64,000 bases of DNA from Bradyrhizobium sp. ISRA464 (lineage in GTDB: Bacteria; Pseudomonadota; Alphaproteobacteria; Rhizobiales; Xanthobacteraceae). Below are positions 25,020 to 36,374 of the stretch, one piece after another. Both the position numbers and the translations under genes were made by a program. The stretch lies in contig NZ_CP094526.1 of NCBI RefSeq assembly GCF_029910095.1, forward strand, positions 372,001 through 436,000. Direction: 5' to 3'. The first letter of the stretch is position 1. The number at the start of each line of letters is the position of its first letter. The notes beneath the pieces were generated by a model, which ran no database searches, had not been told where the DNA came from, and was given only the letters and a program-made list of their open reading frames with translations.

Positions 25020-25618
25020 TGGACGCCTCCCATCCGCAGGTCGCGTGATTCGAGTCCGAGCGGCATGTGGGTCGCGGCCATGATAATCCCGCCGCCGCCG
25101 AGATGATCCCGCATCAATCCGACAAACAACTCCTGGCCGGCCGCATCCAGCGCTGACGTCGGCTCGTCGAGCAGCCAGACCGGCCGCCGCACCGAGAGCA
25201 GGCGTGCGACCGACAGGCGGCGGCGCTGGCCGGCGGAAAGATAGGCCGCCGGCAGATGTGCGGCGTGATCCAGCGCCACGGCGGCGAGGCACTGTTTGGC
25301 ATCCTCCGGCTTGCCGCCGAGGAACTCGCGCCAGAACGACAGATTCTCAAGCACGCTGAGCGCCGGCTTCAGCGCGTCGCGGTGGCCGAGATAATGGGCC
25401 TGCTCGGGCAGGCTCAGCTCGGCCTCGCCGCCTTCCAGTGCGATCGCGCCCTCGGCGGGAACCAGCAGCCCCGCAATGACGCGCAGCAGCGACGTCTTGC
25501 CTGAGCCGTTCGGGCCTGTGACGGCGATGACCTCGCCGGAGGAGGCCGAAAAATCCAGGCCGGAAAATACCTCGCGGCCGCCACGCACGCATTTCAGATT
25601 TCGTCCCGAGAGCCGCAT
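25016..25618 (-). CDS. ccmA: Cytochrome c biogenesis ATP-binding protein CcmA
   Basis: 200 residues. An ABC ATPase: Walker [10 protein letters not shown] (35-43), signature [15 protein letters not shown], Walker [12 protein letters not shown] and the H-loop in AATHMPLG. It powers release of holo-CcmE from the CcmABCD complex. The start at 25618 ([14 protein letters not shown]) fits the family; an upstream in-frame start adds 25 unrelated residues. First gene of ccmABCDG, divergent from acnA. Confidence 0.95.
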   Translation of the reverse strand: MRLSGRNLKCVRGGREVFSGLDFSASSGEVIAVTGPNGSGKTSLLRVIAGLLVPAEGAIALEGGEAELSLPEQAHYLGHRDALKPALSVLENLSFWREFLGGKPEDAKQCLAAVALDHAAHLPAAYLSAGQRRRLSVARLLSVRRPVWLLDEPTSALDAAGQELFVGLMRDHLGGGGIIMAATHMPLGLESRDLRMGGVQ

Positions 25619-25857
25619 GTTTCTCCTTGTCACAGCCCTCTGAAATCTTTGGCTACCGCGTGAGAATTTTTGGGTCGCGCAACGCTGTCGCACGCTTGTC
25701 GATGTGGCGGTGCTTCTAGAAAGATTCTATAAGCCCGGAACTTGATGCAGCACACACAGTTGGCGGCCGCAAGCCATCAGGCCGATCCTCACGGCCGGCG
25801 CGGTCGACGGTGTTTAAATACCTTTCCTGGGTATAACTGAGAATTGGGATTCCTCGC
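25619..25857. promoter_or_regulatory. Divergent promoter region between ccmA and acnA
   Basis: 239 bp without a gene; it must hold the promoters of both the ccm operon and acnA. AGAAAGATTCTATAAG (about 25718-25733) is an AT-rich patch that could be a -10 region, not more. Confidence 0.45.
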
Positions 25858-28578
<2,721 letters not shown>

Positions 28579-28629
28579 CGCGGATTTGTGATCAATGGCT
28601 CACTGCTTAGTGAGTAGCGGCTAAAAGGA

Positions 28630-28655
28630 AGGCGGCCTATGAAAAGGCCGCTTTC
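28630..28655 (+). terminator. acnA terminator
   Basis: GCGGCC (28632-28637) pairs with GGCCGC (28646-28651) around TATGAAAA, with flanking A/T pairs and a TTTCT run. It lies about 52 bp after the acnA stop. Confidence 0.75.
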
Positions 28656-28736
28656 TCGCGTTTGGGGCGCGCAGTCCAGGGACAACTCCATGCTCCGTAC
28701 AAATACGGATGGAAATCATCACGACTGGTTCGCAGT

Positions 28737-29498
28737 ATGACAGCGATGATGGCCTATAATCGTGTCTCGCGCTGGTCCAGCGCGCTTGGTATCTGCGCAA
28801 TCGTCGCGATCCTCCGCCCCGCTCACGCCGATCCGCGTGCTGTTGTCGAACTCTTCACCTCGCAGGGATGCTCGTCCTGTCCGCCCGCGGACAAGATCAT
28901 CGGTGAGCTTGCCAAAGATCCCAGCGTCATCGCGCTGAGCATGCCGATCGACTATTGGGACTATCTCGGCTGGAAGGATACGCTGGCCGATTCGCGTTTC
29001 AGCGCACGTCAGAAAGCCTATTCGCATATGCGCGGCGATCGCGATGTCTACACGCCGCAGGCCGTGATCAACGGCTCGGCGCATGTGATCGGCAGCGATC
29101 GCGCCTCCATCGAGAGCGCGATCAAGGACACCGACAAGAGCGCCGGCGTGATGTCCGTGCCGGTGTCGATGACGCTGACGGGCAAGCAGATCAATGTTTC
29201 GGTGGCGGCGTCCAAGTCGCCGGCAGCATCGCGTGGTGAAGTCTGGATCTGCTCGATCTCGAAATCGGTGCCGATCTCGATCGGGCGCGGCGAGAATCGC
29301 GGCCGCGAGATCACCTACCACAATGTGGTGCGCAATCTGCTGAAGGTCGGCGACTGGAACGGTTCGTCAGGAAGCTGGACCGTGCCGCTGGAGAACATCA
29401 CGCGTGACGGCGTCGATGCTGCCGCGGTGTATGTCCAGGATGGCAGTCGCGACAAGCCGGGCCCGATGCTCGGTGCGGCGTTCACGTCACTGCATTAA
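28737..29498 (+). CDS. DUF1223 thioredoxin-like secreted protein
   Basis: 253 residues from ATG 28737. A signal-like hydrophobic segment (SALGICAIVAILRPAHA) precedes the DUF1223 domain: VVELFTSQGCSSCPPADKI with a CSSC redox-type motif, SMPIDYWDYLGWKD, and the conserved VYTPQAVINGSAHVIGSD. The fold is thioredoxin-like; an exported oxidoreductase role is likely but unproven. Alternative starts are the nearby Met codons at 28746 and 28749. The frame is open upstream to 28662 but without support. Confidence 0.88.
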   Translation: MTAMMAYNRVSRWSSALGICAIVAILRPAHADPRAVVELFTSQGCSSCPPADKIIGELAKDPSVIALSMPIDYWDYLGWKDTLADSRFSARQKAYSHMRGDRDVYTPQAVINGSAHVIGSDRASIESAIKDTDKSAGVMSVPVSMTLTGKQINVSVAASKSPAASRGEVWICSISKSVPISIGRGENRGREITYHNVVRNLLKVGDWNGSSGSWTVPLENITRDGVDAAAVYVQDGSRDKPGPMLGAAFTSLH

Positions 29499-29666
29499 GG
29501 TGCACAGCATTATCGCGGAGGTCAGCGTCACGCTTTGTGTGAACGCAGGCCTCCGGATCGAGTGCTAACGCGCGCCGTTTCTCGGAGACATCGGCACCGA
29601 TATCCATCCTGAAATCTGTTGAGGCGAAGGCTGTCAGACGCTGCGCGTTCGTTTCGATCGCGCATG
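29499..29666. other. Intergenic stretch before the structured element
   Basis: No gene seen. Minus-strand frames run through here but have no SD, domain or consistent codon use. Confidence 0.35.
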
Positions 29667-29815
29667 AGGAAGCCCAAAAACAAAAAGGACCAACTTTCGT
29701 TGGCCCAGTGTTGGGGATCAACTCCCCTGCGTACAGGCCCGATCCCGACGGCCCCGGGGGGCTGGGGGCTGAGGAATCCGGAACCGAAAGGACCGGGCCA
29801 ACGCAGGGCTTCCTT
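29667..29815 (-). ncRNA. Candidate structured RNA with strong terminator
   Basis: On the minus strand an 8-bp GAAA-tetraloop hairpin (29699-29706 with 29687-29694, GGGCCAAC-GAAA-GTTGGTCC) is followed by TTTTTGTTTTT, a textbook terminator, with no gene ending upstream of it. The same 3' arm can alternatively pair with a 5' segment (29795-29803 with 29698-29706, 9 bp), and the outermost bases also pair (29667-29675 with 29806-29814, 9 bp), closing a ~150-nt rod. Internal hairpins such as GGGGA-GTTGA-TCCCC (about 29713-29727) are present. The size and closed-rod layout are compatible with a 6S-like RNA, but I do not recognise its sequence. Confidence 0.5.
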
Positions 29816-30069
29816 TTTGCAGAGCAGCGGGGCAGGCGATGGGCGGAAGTGGGGCAGCAATATGATTCTTCTAACGTTCCTGTGACTCTTTTTTGGACAG
29901 TCTTTTGGACAATCCGTCGCGCTCCGACACGGTTTCCGCCTGATTGCATCGAGAATGGCCCCTTGCGGTGCCCCTCGCTTAGCGCGATCATGTCAGTCTC
30001 GTGACGATCCCGAAGAGGGGGCACTGACCTTCGGAACAAGGTCGTCGCCGAGATGACAGGAGGCGCTCG

Positions 30070-30441
30070 ATGAGTTTGATGTCGGAGGACACAGATCCGA
30101 GCGGGAGTCGCGCCGTGGCGCGCCCCGCCGCTGCGGCCCCTCAGCCCAACCGCGTGACATTCAATCGACTTGAACTCAACCGCATCCTCAATCTCTATGG
30201 CCGCATGGTCGCCGATGGTGAGTGGCGCGATTACGCGATCGACTTCCTGAAGGACCGTGCGGTGTTCTCGGTGTTTCGCCGAGCCTCCGAAGTGCCGATC
30301 TACCGGATCGAGAAGGACCCGCGCCTCGCGCGCAAGCAGGGCATGTACAGCGTGATCTCGGCGACAGGCCTGATCCTGCGCCGCGGCCATGAGCTCGAGC
30401 GCGTGCTGCTCGTGATCGACCGCAAGCTGGCGCTGGTCTAG
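30070..30441 (+). CDS. DUF2794 family protein
   Basis: 123 residues. A disordered N-terminus (about 1-32, Ser/Ala/Pro-rich) precedes the DUF2794 core: VTFNRLELNRILNLYGRMVA, WRDYAIDFLKDRAVFSVFRR and the basic YRIEKDPRLARKQGMY. Conserved in alphaproteobacteria, function unknown; no membrane segment or signal peptide. The start is well supported by GGAGG at 30059-30063, 6 bp upstream. Confidence 0.9.
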   Translation: MSLMSEDTDPSGSRAVARPAAAAPQPNRVTFNRLELNRILNLYGRMVADGEWRDYAIDFLKDRAVFSVFRRASEVPIYRIEKDPRLARKQGMYSVISATGLILRRGHELERVLLVIDRKLALV

Positions 30442-30464
30442 GCGCGTCAATTCGCGGCTATTGT

Positions 30465-30548
30465 AGCCCGGATGAGCGTAGCGACATCCGGGGACGATCT
30501 CGCCAAGCGGATGCGACTTCCCCGGATATCGCTACGCTCATCCGGGCT
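30465..30548. repeat. Palindromic repeat (AGCCCGGATGAGCG type)
   Basis: An 84-bp imperfect palindrome: AGCCCGGATGAGCGTAGCGA on one side and its complement ending CTCATCCGGGCT on the other. It sits between the convergent DUF2794 and GNAT genes and may serve as a bidirectional terminator. The sequence style is a known REP-like class of the group. Confidence 0.75.
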
Positions 30549-30572
30549 CCGAATCCCATACCCCCGGCTCGT

Positions 30573-31118
30573 CTAATCCGCCGGCACCGTTGCGCCGCCT
30601 TCGCCGAGTTCGCGCTGCATCATCACGGTGTCGAGCCAGCGGCCGAACTTCAGGCCGAGGCTGGGATGCGTCCCGATCATCTGGAAACCGCATCTGCGAT
30701 GCAGGCCGATCGAGCCGGCATTGGCGGAATCGCCGATCACGGCGATCATCTGCCGGAAGCCACGCTCTGTGCATTCGGCGATCAGGCGCTCCATCAGCTG
30801 CAGGCCGACGCCGCGGCGATGGACCGCAGGATCCAGATAGACCGAGCTCTCGACCGTGAAGCGGTAGGCGGGGCGTGGCCGGTAGGGGCCGGCATAGGCA
30901 TAGCCGACCACGCGGCCCTCGTGCACGGCGACGAAATAGGGAAAGCCGCCATCGATCAGCGCCCTGTAGCGGCGGGTCATCTCGGCGAGGTCGGGCGGGA
31001 TCAGCTCGAACGTGGCGGTGCCGAAGCGCACCGCCTGCTCATAGATCGCGGTGATGGAGGGAAGGTCGGCTTCGGTGGTGGGCCTGACCTCTGTTCGGGC
31101 CATTTCTGCATCGGACAT
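30573..31118 (-). CDS. GNAT acetyltransferase, phosphinothricin acetyltransferase-like
   Basis: 181 residues. GNAT fold; the N-terminal VRPTTEADLPSITAIYEQAV and the motif GYAYAGPYRPRPAYRFTVES are the pattern of the Pat/Bar/YncA branch. The acetyl-CoA loop is RRGVGLQLMERLI. It acetylates an amino group of a small molecule, such as a phosphinothricin-like or methionine-sulfoximine-like compound; the substrate is inferred from family only. It starts 84 bp downstream of the BI-1 gene with a terminator between. Confidence 0.88.
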   Translation of the reverse strand: MSDAEMARTEVRPTTEADLPSITAIYEQAVRFGTATFELIPPDLAEMTRRYRALIDGGFPYFVAVHEGRVVGYAYAGPYRPRPAYRFTVESSVYLDPAVHRRGVGLQLMERLIAECTERGFRQMIAVIGDSANAGSIGLHRRCGFQMIGTHPSLGLKFGRWLDTVMMQRELGEGGATVPAD

Positions 31119-31147
31119 GGCGCGACACTATTTTTGCTCCGCGCAAA

Positions 31148-31178
31148 AGAAAAGCCCCGGCCGTTGGGCCGGGGCTTC
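31148..31178 (-). terminator. Terminator of the BI-1 family gene
   Basis: An 11-bp stem (31167-31177 with 31152-31162, AAGCCCCGGCC) with a GTTG loop is followed on the minus strand by TTTTCTTTT. It lies 25 bp after the gene at 31203. Confidence 0.85.
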
Positions 31179-31202
31179 GATCTGTCCGATCGGCGTTGCG
31201 CG

Positions 31203-31994
31203 TCAGTCGCGCTGGCCGAGGAGCTGCAAGAGCAGCGTGAACAGGTTGATGAAGTTCAGGTAGAGCGAGAGTGCACCGGTGATCGCCGCGCGCTCTGCAA
31301 TCGCGCCGCCCTGCGAGGCGTAGCCGTAGATGTAGTCGTTCTTCAGCCGCTGGGTATCCCAGGCGGTGAGGCCCGCGAACACCAGCACGCCGACCACCGA
31401 CACGATGAACTGCAGCGCTGAGCTCGCCAGGAACAGGTTGACCAGGCTGGCGATGATGATGCCGATCAGGCCCATGAACAGGAACGAGCCCATGCCGCTC
31501 ATGTCACGCTTGGTGGTGTAGCCGTAAAGGCTGAGCGCACCGAACGTCGCTGCGGTGATGAAGAACACGCGCACGATCGAGGTGTGTGTGTACACCAGGA
31601 AGATCGACGAGAGCGACAGGCCCATCAGCGCCGAGAACACCCAGAACAGCATCTGGGCGGTCGAGGGTGCCAGGCGGTTGATGCCGGCCGAGATGACGAA
31701 CACCATCACCAGAGGGGCGAGGATGAACAGCCACTTCAGCGGGCTGACGAACATCGCGTAGCCGAACTGCGTCAGATAGGCACTGCCAAACTTCGCGACG
31801 GCGGCGGACGGATCGCCGGTCACCGCAGCCATATAGACTCCGAGCGCGGCGAGGCCGGTGATGGCCAGGCCGATGCTCATGTAGTTGTAGATGCGCAGCA
31901 TGTAGGCGCGCAGACCGGCGTCGACGGCCGCAGCGTCAATGCGCCCGGCGGCCCGGCCGAAAGGAGAAGCGTAGTTACGGTCTAGGTCCGACAT
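31203..31994 (-). CDS. Bax inhibitor-1/YccA family membrane protein
   Basis: 263 residues with seven hydrophobic segments. A polar N-terminus MSDLDRNYASPFG precedes the BI-1 core; the C-terminal pattern LTAWDTQRLKNDYIYG and ALSLYLNFINLFTLLLQLLG is the family signature (the DTQ acidic site of pH-gated calcium leak proteins). Probable inner-membrane ion-leak or protease-modulating protein. The start at 31994 is chosen over one 36 bp upstream on family similarity. Confidence 0.93.
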   Translation of the reverse strand: MSDLDRNYASPFGRAAGRIDAAAVDAGLRAYMLRIYNYMSIGLAITGLAALGVYMAAVTGDPSAAVAKFGSAYLTQFGYAMFVSPLKWLFILAPLVMVFVISAGINRLAPSTAQMLFWVFSALMGLSLSSIFLVYTHTSIVRVFFITAATFGALSLYGYTTKRDMSGMGSFLFMGLIGIIIASLVNLFLASSALQFIVSVVGVLVFAGLTAWDTQRLKNDYIYGYASQGGAIAERAAITGALSLYLNFINLFTLLLQLLGQRD

Positions 31995-32229
31995 GGTCGA
32001 ATTCCCGTGGTTGGTCCCGGTGGAGCGCAAGGGATTTGCGGCGCCGGTCGTAAATCTATCTCAGATGGCGCGGTTTGCGGAACATTAATTCCGTGTCATC
32101 AAACCGATCATCCGACCCGGTTGGTATGTGGGAAATTAACACATCCGACGCAAGCTTCCACGCGCGGCTGAATGTCGCTCTGATATGGCATTCATAGGGA
32201 AAAGCGCCGTTAGCGGCTGCTACATATTG
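31995..32229. other. Intergenic region upstream of the BI-1 gene
   Basis: 235 bp without a gene. It should contain the BI-1 promoter; no clear repeat or terminator for the ABC permease upstream of it was identified. Confidence 0.35.
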
Positions 32230-34800
32230 TCACAAATTCCGCAGCACCGAAGCGGGTTTCTGATTGAGTGCGAGCAGTGTTCCGGCCAAACCCAATCCGA
32301 CGGTGACGACGAGCGCGGCGACCACGACCAGCATGGCGCTCCCGGCCTGCCAGATGAAGCTCAGCGTCATCAGCCGCGTGACGATCAGCCAGGCCGCGAT
32401 CGAGCCGGCGATGACTCCGAACGCGGCGGTTGCAAAGCCGATCAAGAGGTACTCCAGCGCGTAGGCGCCGAGCAGTCGCGCCCGCGTCGCGCCGAGCGTC
32501 TTGAGGATGACGGCGTCGTAGACCCGGTGGCGGTGGCCGGCGGCGAGCGCTCCGCCCAGCACCAGGATGGCGGAGATCAGCGTCACGGCGCTGGCGCCGC
32601 GGATCGCCAGCACAAGGTTGCTGACCACGCTGCCGATCGTTTCCAGCGCCTCGCGGACCCGCACGCTCGTCACCATCGGGAAGGCGTCGGCGACCTGCTT
32701 GATGATGCGGGCGTCATCGGCGGAGCCCGGATGTGGTTCCGTCAAGGTCGCGACGTGGCTGTGCGGTGCGCCCTTGAAGGCATTCGGCGAGAACACCAGC
32801 ACGAAGTTGATGCCGAGCCCTTGCCAGTCGATATTGCGTAGATTGGCGATCTTCGCCGGGACGTCGCGGCCGAGCACGTTGACCACGATCTGGTCGCCGA
32901 TCTTCAAGCCGAGCCCGTCGGCGATCTTCTTCTCCATCGAGACCAGCGGAGGCCCGCTATAGTCCGGCCCCCACCATTCGCCCTCGACGATCTTCGAGCC
33001 CTTGGGCACTTCCCCGGTATAGGTCAATCCGCGGTCGCTCTGTAGCACCCATTCCGAATCGACGGTGGGATTGAGCTGGTCGGCTTTCACGCCGCGGGCG
33101 GCGACGATGCGTCCGCGCAGCATCGGCACGTCCTCGACCGTCGAATCCGGGGAGATCTGCTTGAGGAAGGCGCCGAAGCGGTCGGCTTCGGTGGAGGGGA
33201 TGTCGATGAAGAAGAACGACGGCGCCCGCTCCGGCAACGCAGCCAGGAATTGACGGCGCAGATTGCCGTCGATCTGGGTGATGGTGACGAGCACCGCGAG
33301 CCCGAGGCCCAGCGACAGCACGACCGACGGCGTTAGCGCCCCTGGCCGATGGATGTTGGCGATCGCGAGCCGCAGCATGGTCATGCGGCTGCGTGGCAGC
33401 CGCCGGGCCACGGCCATCAGCAGTTCGGCAATTCCACGCAACAGCAGGAACACCGCGATCGAGGAGATGACGAATACGGTGGCAACCCGCTTGTCATAGG
33501 ACAGCCCGATGGCGACCGCGATCAGCAGGGCAATCACGACCCCCATCAGTGCGAGATAGCTCCAGCGCGGACGGTGCCATTCGCTGGCGACGGTCTCGCG
33601 GAATAGCGCCGCCACCGGCACGTCGTGGACCCGGCCGAGCGGCCACAGGCCGAAGGCGAGCGCGGTGAGCTGACCATAGATGAAGGCGAGCGCAAGCTCA
33701 TCCGGATGCACGGCCGGCACCACCGGCAGCGGCAGCAGCGTGCCGAACAGGCCGACGATTGCGAAGGGCAGCGCGGCGCCGAGCGCAAGGCCGATCACCG
33801 AGCCAATTCCGGCGAGCACGACCACCTGGGTGAGATAGATCGTGAAGACGTCGCGGCCGGTGGCGCCGAGCGCCTTGAAGGAGGCGATGACGTCGCGGCG
33901 GCGGTCGATATGGCTCTTCACGGCATTGGCGACGCCGACGCCGCCGACCAGTAGCGCGGCAAGGCCAACCAGGGTCAGGAACTGCGTGAAGCGGTTGATG
34001 TTGCGTTCGAGTTGCGGCGAGGCATTGCTACGGCTGCGGACTTCCCAGCCCGCCTCAGGCGCCGCGTTGCGCGCGCCGTCGATCAATGCGGTGGTGGCCC
34101 GATCGTCGTTGGCGCCGTCGGGCAGCTTCACCCGGTAGATCCAGCGCACCAGGCTGCCCGGCTGCAACAGGTCGGTGGCGCGCAGGCTGGCTTCGCTGAC
34201 GAGAAACCGCGGGCCGAGGCCGACGCCGGCGGCGAGCTTGTCCGGCTCGGCCGCGATCACGCTGCGGATCTGGTAGGTCGCGGTGCCGACGGTGACGCGG
34301 TCGCCGAGCGTGAGGTCGAGCCGTGCGAGCAAGGTCGAATCGACGGCCGCGCCATAGGCGCCGTCGCGCTCGGCGAGGAGATCGGCGAGCGGCATGTTCG
34401 GCTCGAGCGTCAGTTCGCCGAGCATCGGATATTTGCCGTCGACCGCCTTGAGCTCGACCAGCGCCAGCTTACCGTCATTGCTGCGCGCCATCGCGCGGAG
34501 CTTGGCTGCGACCGAGACCTCGCCGCGCGTGCGCAGGAACGCAACCTCGCTCGGCTCGGCCTCGCGCGAGATCAACGAGAACGCGACGTCGCCGCCGAGC
34601 AAGGTGCGACCTTCGCGCGACAGGCCGTCGCCGAGGCTCGCGGCGACCGAGCCGACGCCGGCGATCGCCATCACGCCAAGCGCAATGCAGGCGATGAAGA
34701 CATAGAAGCCGCGCAGGCCGCCGCGCAGTTCGCGCATCGCGTAACGGAAGGCGAGCGACGATGCGCGGCCCTGCACCGCGACTTCGGACGCGACGCTCAT
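32230..34800 (-). CDS. ABC transporter permease, FtsX-like (YbbP family)
   Basis: 856 residues. Architecture: an N-terminal helix (GLRGFYVFIACIALGVMAIA), a large periplasmic domain (about 60-250), three to four central helices, a second periplasmic domain (about 500-720) and three C-terminal helices. The double FtsX layout fits the MacB-like/YbbP exporters, which move lipophilic or envelope substrates. The start overlaps the stop of the ATPase gene by 4 bp, so they form one unit. Confidence 0.92.
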   Translation of the reverse strand: MSVASEVAVQGRASSLAFRYAMRELRGGLRGFYVFIACIALGVMAIAGVGSVAASLGDGLSREGRTLLGGDVAFSLISREAEPSEVAFLRTRGEVSVAAKLRAMARSNDGKLALVELKAVDGKYPMLGELTLEPNMPLADLLAERDGAYGAAVDSTLLARLDLTLGDRVTVGTATYQIRSVIAAEPDKLAAGVGLGPRFLVSEASLRATDLLQPGSLVRWIYRVKLPDGANDDRATTALIDGARNAAPEAGWEVRSRSNASPQLERNINRFTQFLTLVGLAALLVGGVGVANAVKSHIDRRRDVIASFKALGATGRDVFTIYLTQVVVLAGIGSVIGLALGAALPFAIVGLFGTLLPLPVVPAVHPDELALAFIYGQLTALAFGLWPLGRVHDVPVAALFRETVASEWHRPRWSYLALMGVVIALLIAVAIGLSYDKRVATVFVISSIAVFLLLRGIAELLMAVARRLPRSRMTMLRLAIANIHRPGALTPSVVLSLGLGLAVLVTITQIDGNLRRQFLAALPERAPSFFFIDIPSTEADRFGAFLKQISPDSTVEDVPMLRGRIVAARGVKADQLNPTVDSEWVLQSDRGLTYTGEVPKGSKIVEGEWWGPDYSGPPLVSMEKKIADGLGLKIGDQIVVNVLGRDVPAKIANLRNIDWQGLGINFVLVFSPNAFKGAPHSHVATLTEPHPGSADDARIIKQVADAFPMVTSVRVREALETIGSVVSNLVLAIRGASAVTLISAILVLGGALAAGHRHRVYDAVILKTLGATRARLLGAYALEYLLIGFATAAFGVIAGSIAAWLIVTRLMTLSFIWQAGSAMLVVVAALVVTVGLGLAGTLLALNQKPASVLRNL

Positions 34801-35516
34801 GTCGCGGAGTGCCCGTCGATCCGGCCCGAGCGCAGCCGCACGACGCGATCGCAGCGCTGCGCGAGCGAGATGTCGTGCGTCACCAGCACCAGCGTCATGC
34901 CGCGCTCGGTGTGCTTGCTGAAGAGCAAGTCGACGATCTGCTTTCCTGTCGCCTCGTCGAGATTTCCGGTCGGCTCATCGGCAACGAGGATCGCGGGATC
35001 GGGCGCGAGCGCGCGCGCGATTGCGACGCGCTGCTGCTCACCGCCGGAGAGTTGCGTCGGATAGTGATGCAGGCGTTCGCCAAGGCCCACCGATTGCAGC
35101 TCCTGTGCGGCGCGCGTCGCCGCATCTGCACTGCCGGCGAGTTCGAGCGGTACCGCGACGTTCTCGAGTGCCGTCATGGTCGGGATCAGGTGGAACGACT
35201 GGAAGACGATGCCGACCTGGCGGCCGCGGAAGCGCGCAAGCGCATCCTCGTCGAGGGCATTGAACGACGTGCCGTTGACGACCACTTCTCCACTGTCAGG
35301 ACGTTCGAGCCCCGCCATCACCATCAGCAAGGTCGACTTGCCCGAGCCCGACGGGCCGATCAGGCCGATGGCCTCGCCCGCTGCCACACGAAGGCTGATA
35401 TCTTTCAGGATATGAACCCGTGCCGCGCCGGTGCCGAGCGAGAGATTGACGTTCTTGACAGAGATGGTGTCCGGCTCGACGCCGGTCAGGGAAGAGGATT
35501 CGATGAGACTGTCCAT
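34797..35516 (-). CDS. ABC transporter ATP-binding protein (YbbA family)
   Basis: 239 residues from ATG 35516. Walker A GPSGSGKSTLL, Q-loop VFQSFHLIPTMTALENV, signature LSGGEQQRVAIARAL, Walker B ILVADEPTGNLD. LolD/MacB-like ATPase working with the FtsX-type permease downstream. The start ATG lies in the palindrome CATG that also carries an ATG of the divergent esterase gene, so the 5' ends overlap. In E. coli the ybbA-ybbP pair is likewise divergent from tesA. Confidence 0.94.
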   Translation of the reverse strand: MDSLIESSSLTGVEPDTISVKNVNLSLGTGAARVHILKDISLRVAAGEAIGLIGPSGSGKSTLLMVMAGLERPDSGEVVVNGTSFNALDEDALARFRGRQVGIVFQSFHLIPTMTALENVAVPLELAGSADAATRAAQELQSVGLGERLHHYPTQLSGGEQQRVAIARALAPDPAILVADEPTGNLDEATGKQIVDLLFSKHTERGMTLVLVTHDISLAQRCDRVVRLRSGRIDGHSAT

Positions 35517-36207
35517 GGTTCGGTCATATGGCACTTCCGCCGCTGCGGTCGAGGGCCGGTTGGGGATCTTCGTGCACATACTCGTGTTGCTTATGGGCTT
35601 GATGACGGCGGCAAGCGTGCAGGCGGCGGATCCCGCGAAACCGATCAAGATGGTGGTGCTGGGTGACTCCTTAAGTGCCGGCTATGGCCTCCCGGCTGCG
35701 GCGGCTTTCCCGGTTCGCCTGCAAAAGGCCTTGGATGCCAAGGGGATAAAGGTCGATATGATCAATGCCGGGGTGTCCGGCGACACCGCCTCGGGCGGTC
35801 GCGACCGGGTGGACTGGTCAGTGCCTGATGGAACCGATGCCGTGATCCTCGAGCTTGGCGCCAACGATGCCCTGCGTGGCACCGATCCCGCCGTCACCCG
35901 CGCCGCGCTGTCCGACATCATCACAAAGTTGAAGGCGCGCAAGATCGCAGTACTCTTGTGCGGCATGCTCGCGCCGCCGAATTACGGCAGCGACTATGCG
36001 GCCAAGTTCAACGCCATCTATCCCGATCTCTCGAAGTCCTTCGGCGTGCCGCTCTATCCGTTCTTTCTCGATGGCGTCGCCGCCGACGCCAAGCTCAACC
36101 AGGCCGACGGCATGCATCCGACAGCCGACGGAGTGGATATCGTCGTGAAGAACATCCTGCCCACGGTGGAGGCATTTCTCAGTGCACTATCGGGGCAACG
36201 CAGTTGA
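35503..36207 (+). CDS. tesA: Arylesterase/acyl-CoA thioesterase TesA-like (SGNH hydrolase)
   Basis: 234 residues. A signal peptide-like segment (about 20-41, IFVHILVLLMGLMTAASVQA) precedes the SGNH domain: Ser56 in VVLGDSLSAGYG, GVSGDTASGG (block II Gly), LGANDALRG (Asn) and the DGMHPTADG Asp/His pair. Exported lysophospholipase/thioesterase. The start at 35503 has GAAGAGG about 6 bp upstream; ATG 35515 is an alternative. Both fall inside or at the start of the divergent ABC ATPase gene, so the genes overlap head to head. Confidence 0.92.
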   Translation: MRLSMVRSYGTSAAAVEGRLGIFVHILVLLMGLMTAASVQAADPAKPIKMVVLGDSLSAGYGLPAAAAFPVRLQKALDAKGIKVDMINAGVSGDTASGGRDRVDWSVPDGTDAVILELGANDALRGTDPAVTRAALSDIITKLKARKIAVLLCGMLAPPNYGSDYAAKFNAIYPDLSKSFGVPLYPFFLDGVAADAKLNQADGMHPTADGVDIVVKNILPTVEAFLSALSGQRS

Positions 36208-36374
36208 AAGTGCAGGCCCTGCTGCGCATGATGACGTAGGTTTACGAGCTGTTAACGCATCATGCTTCGCAGAGTCATATAACTCGGGTACAAAGAGACG
36301 TCGGTGATTCGTCACCGGGTCGTAACAGGGCGCGGGCTCCCAAAACTCGCGCCACCGCATCGAGGATTATTGCG

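Noticed and set aside
29667..29815. Reading the structured element as SRP 4.5S RNA or tmRNA
   Set aside because: The conserved SRP tetraloop region and tmRNA tRNA-like ends are not present; only a general ncRNA call is justified.
29482..30450. 322-codon minus-strand frame across the 29.5-30.4 kb region
   Set aside because: It overlaps the DUF2794 gene and the candidate RNA, has no SD and no domain, and the peptide is Pro/Ser/Arg-rich noise.
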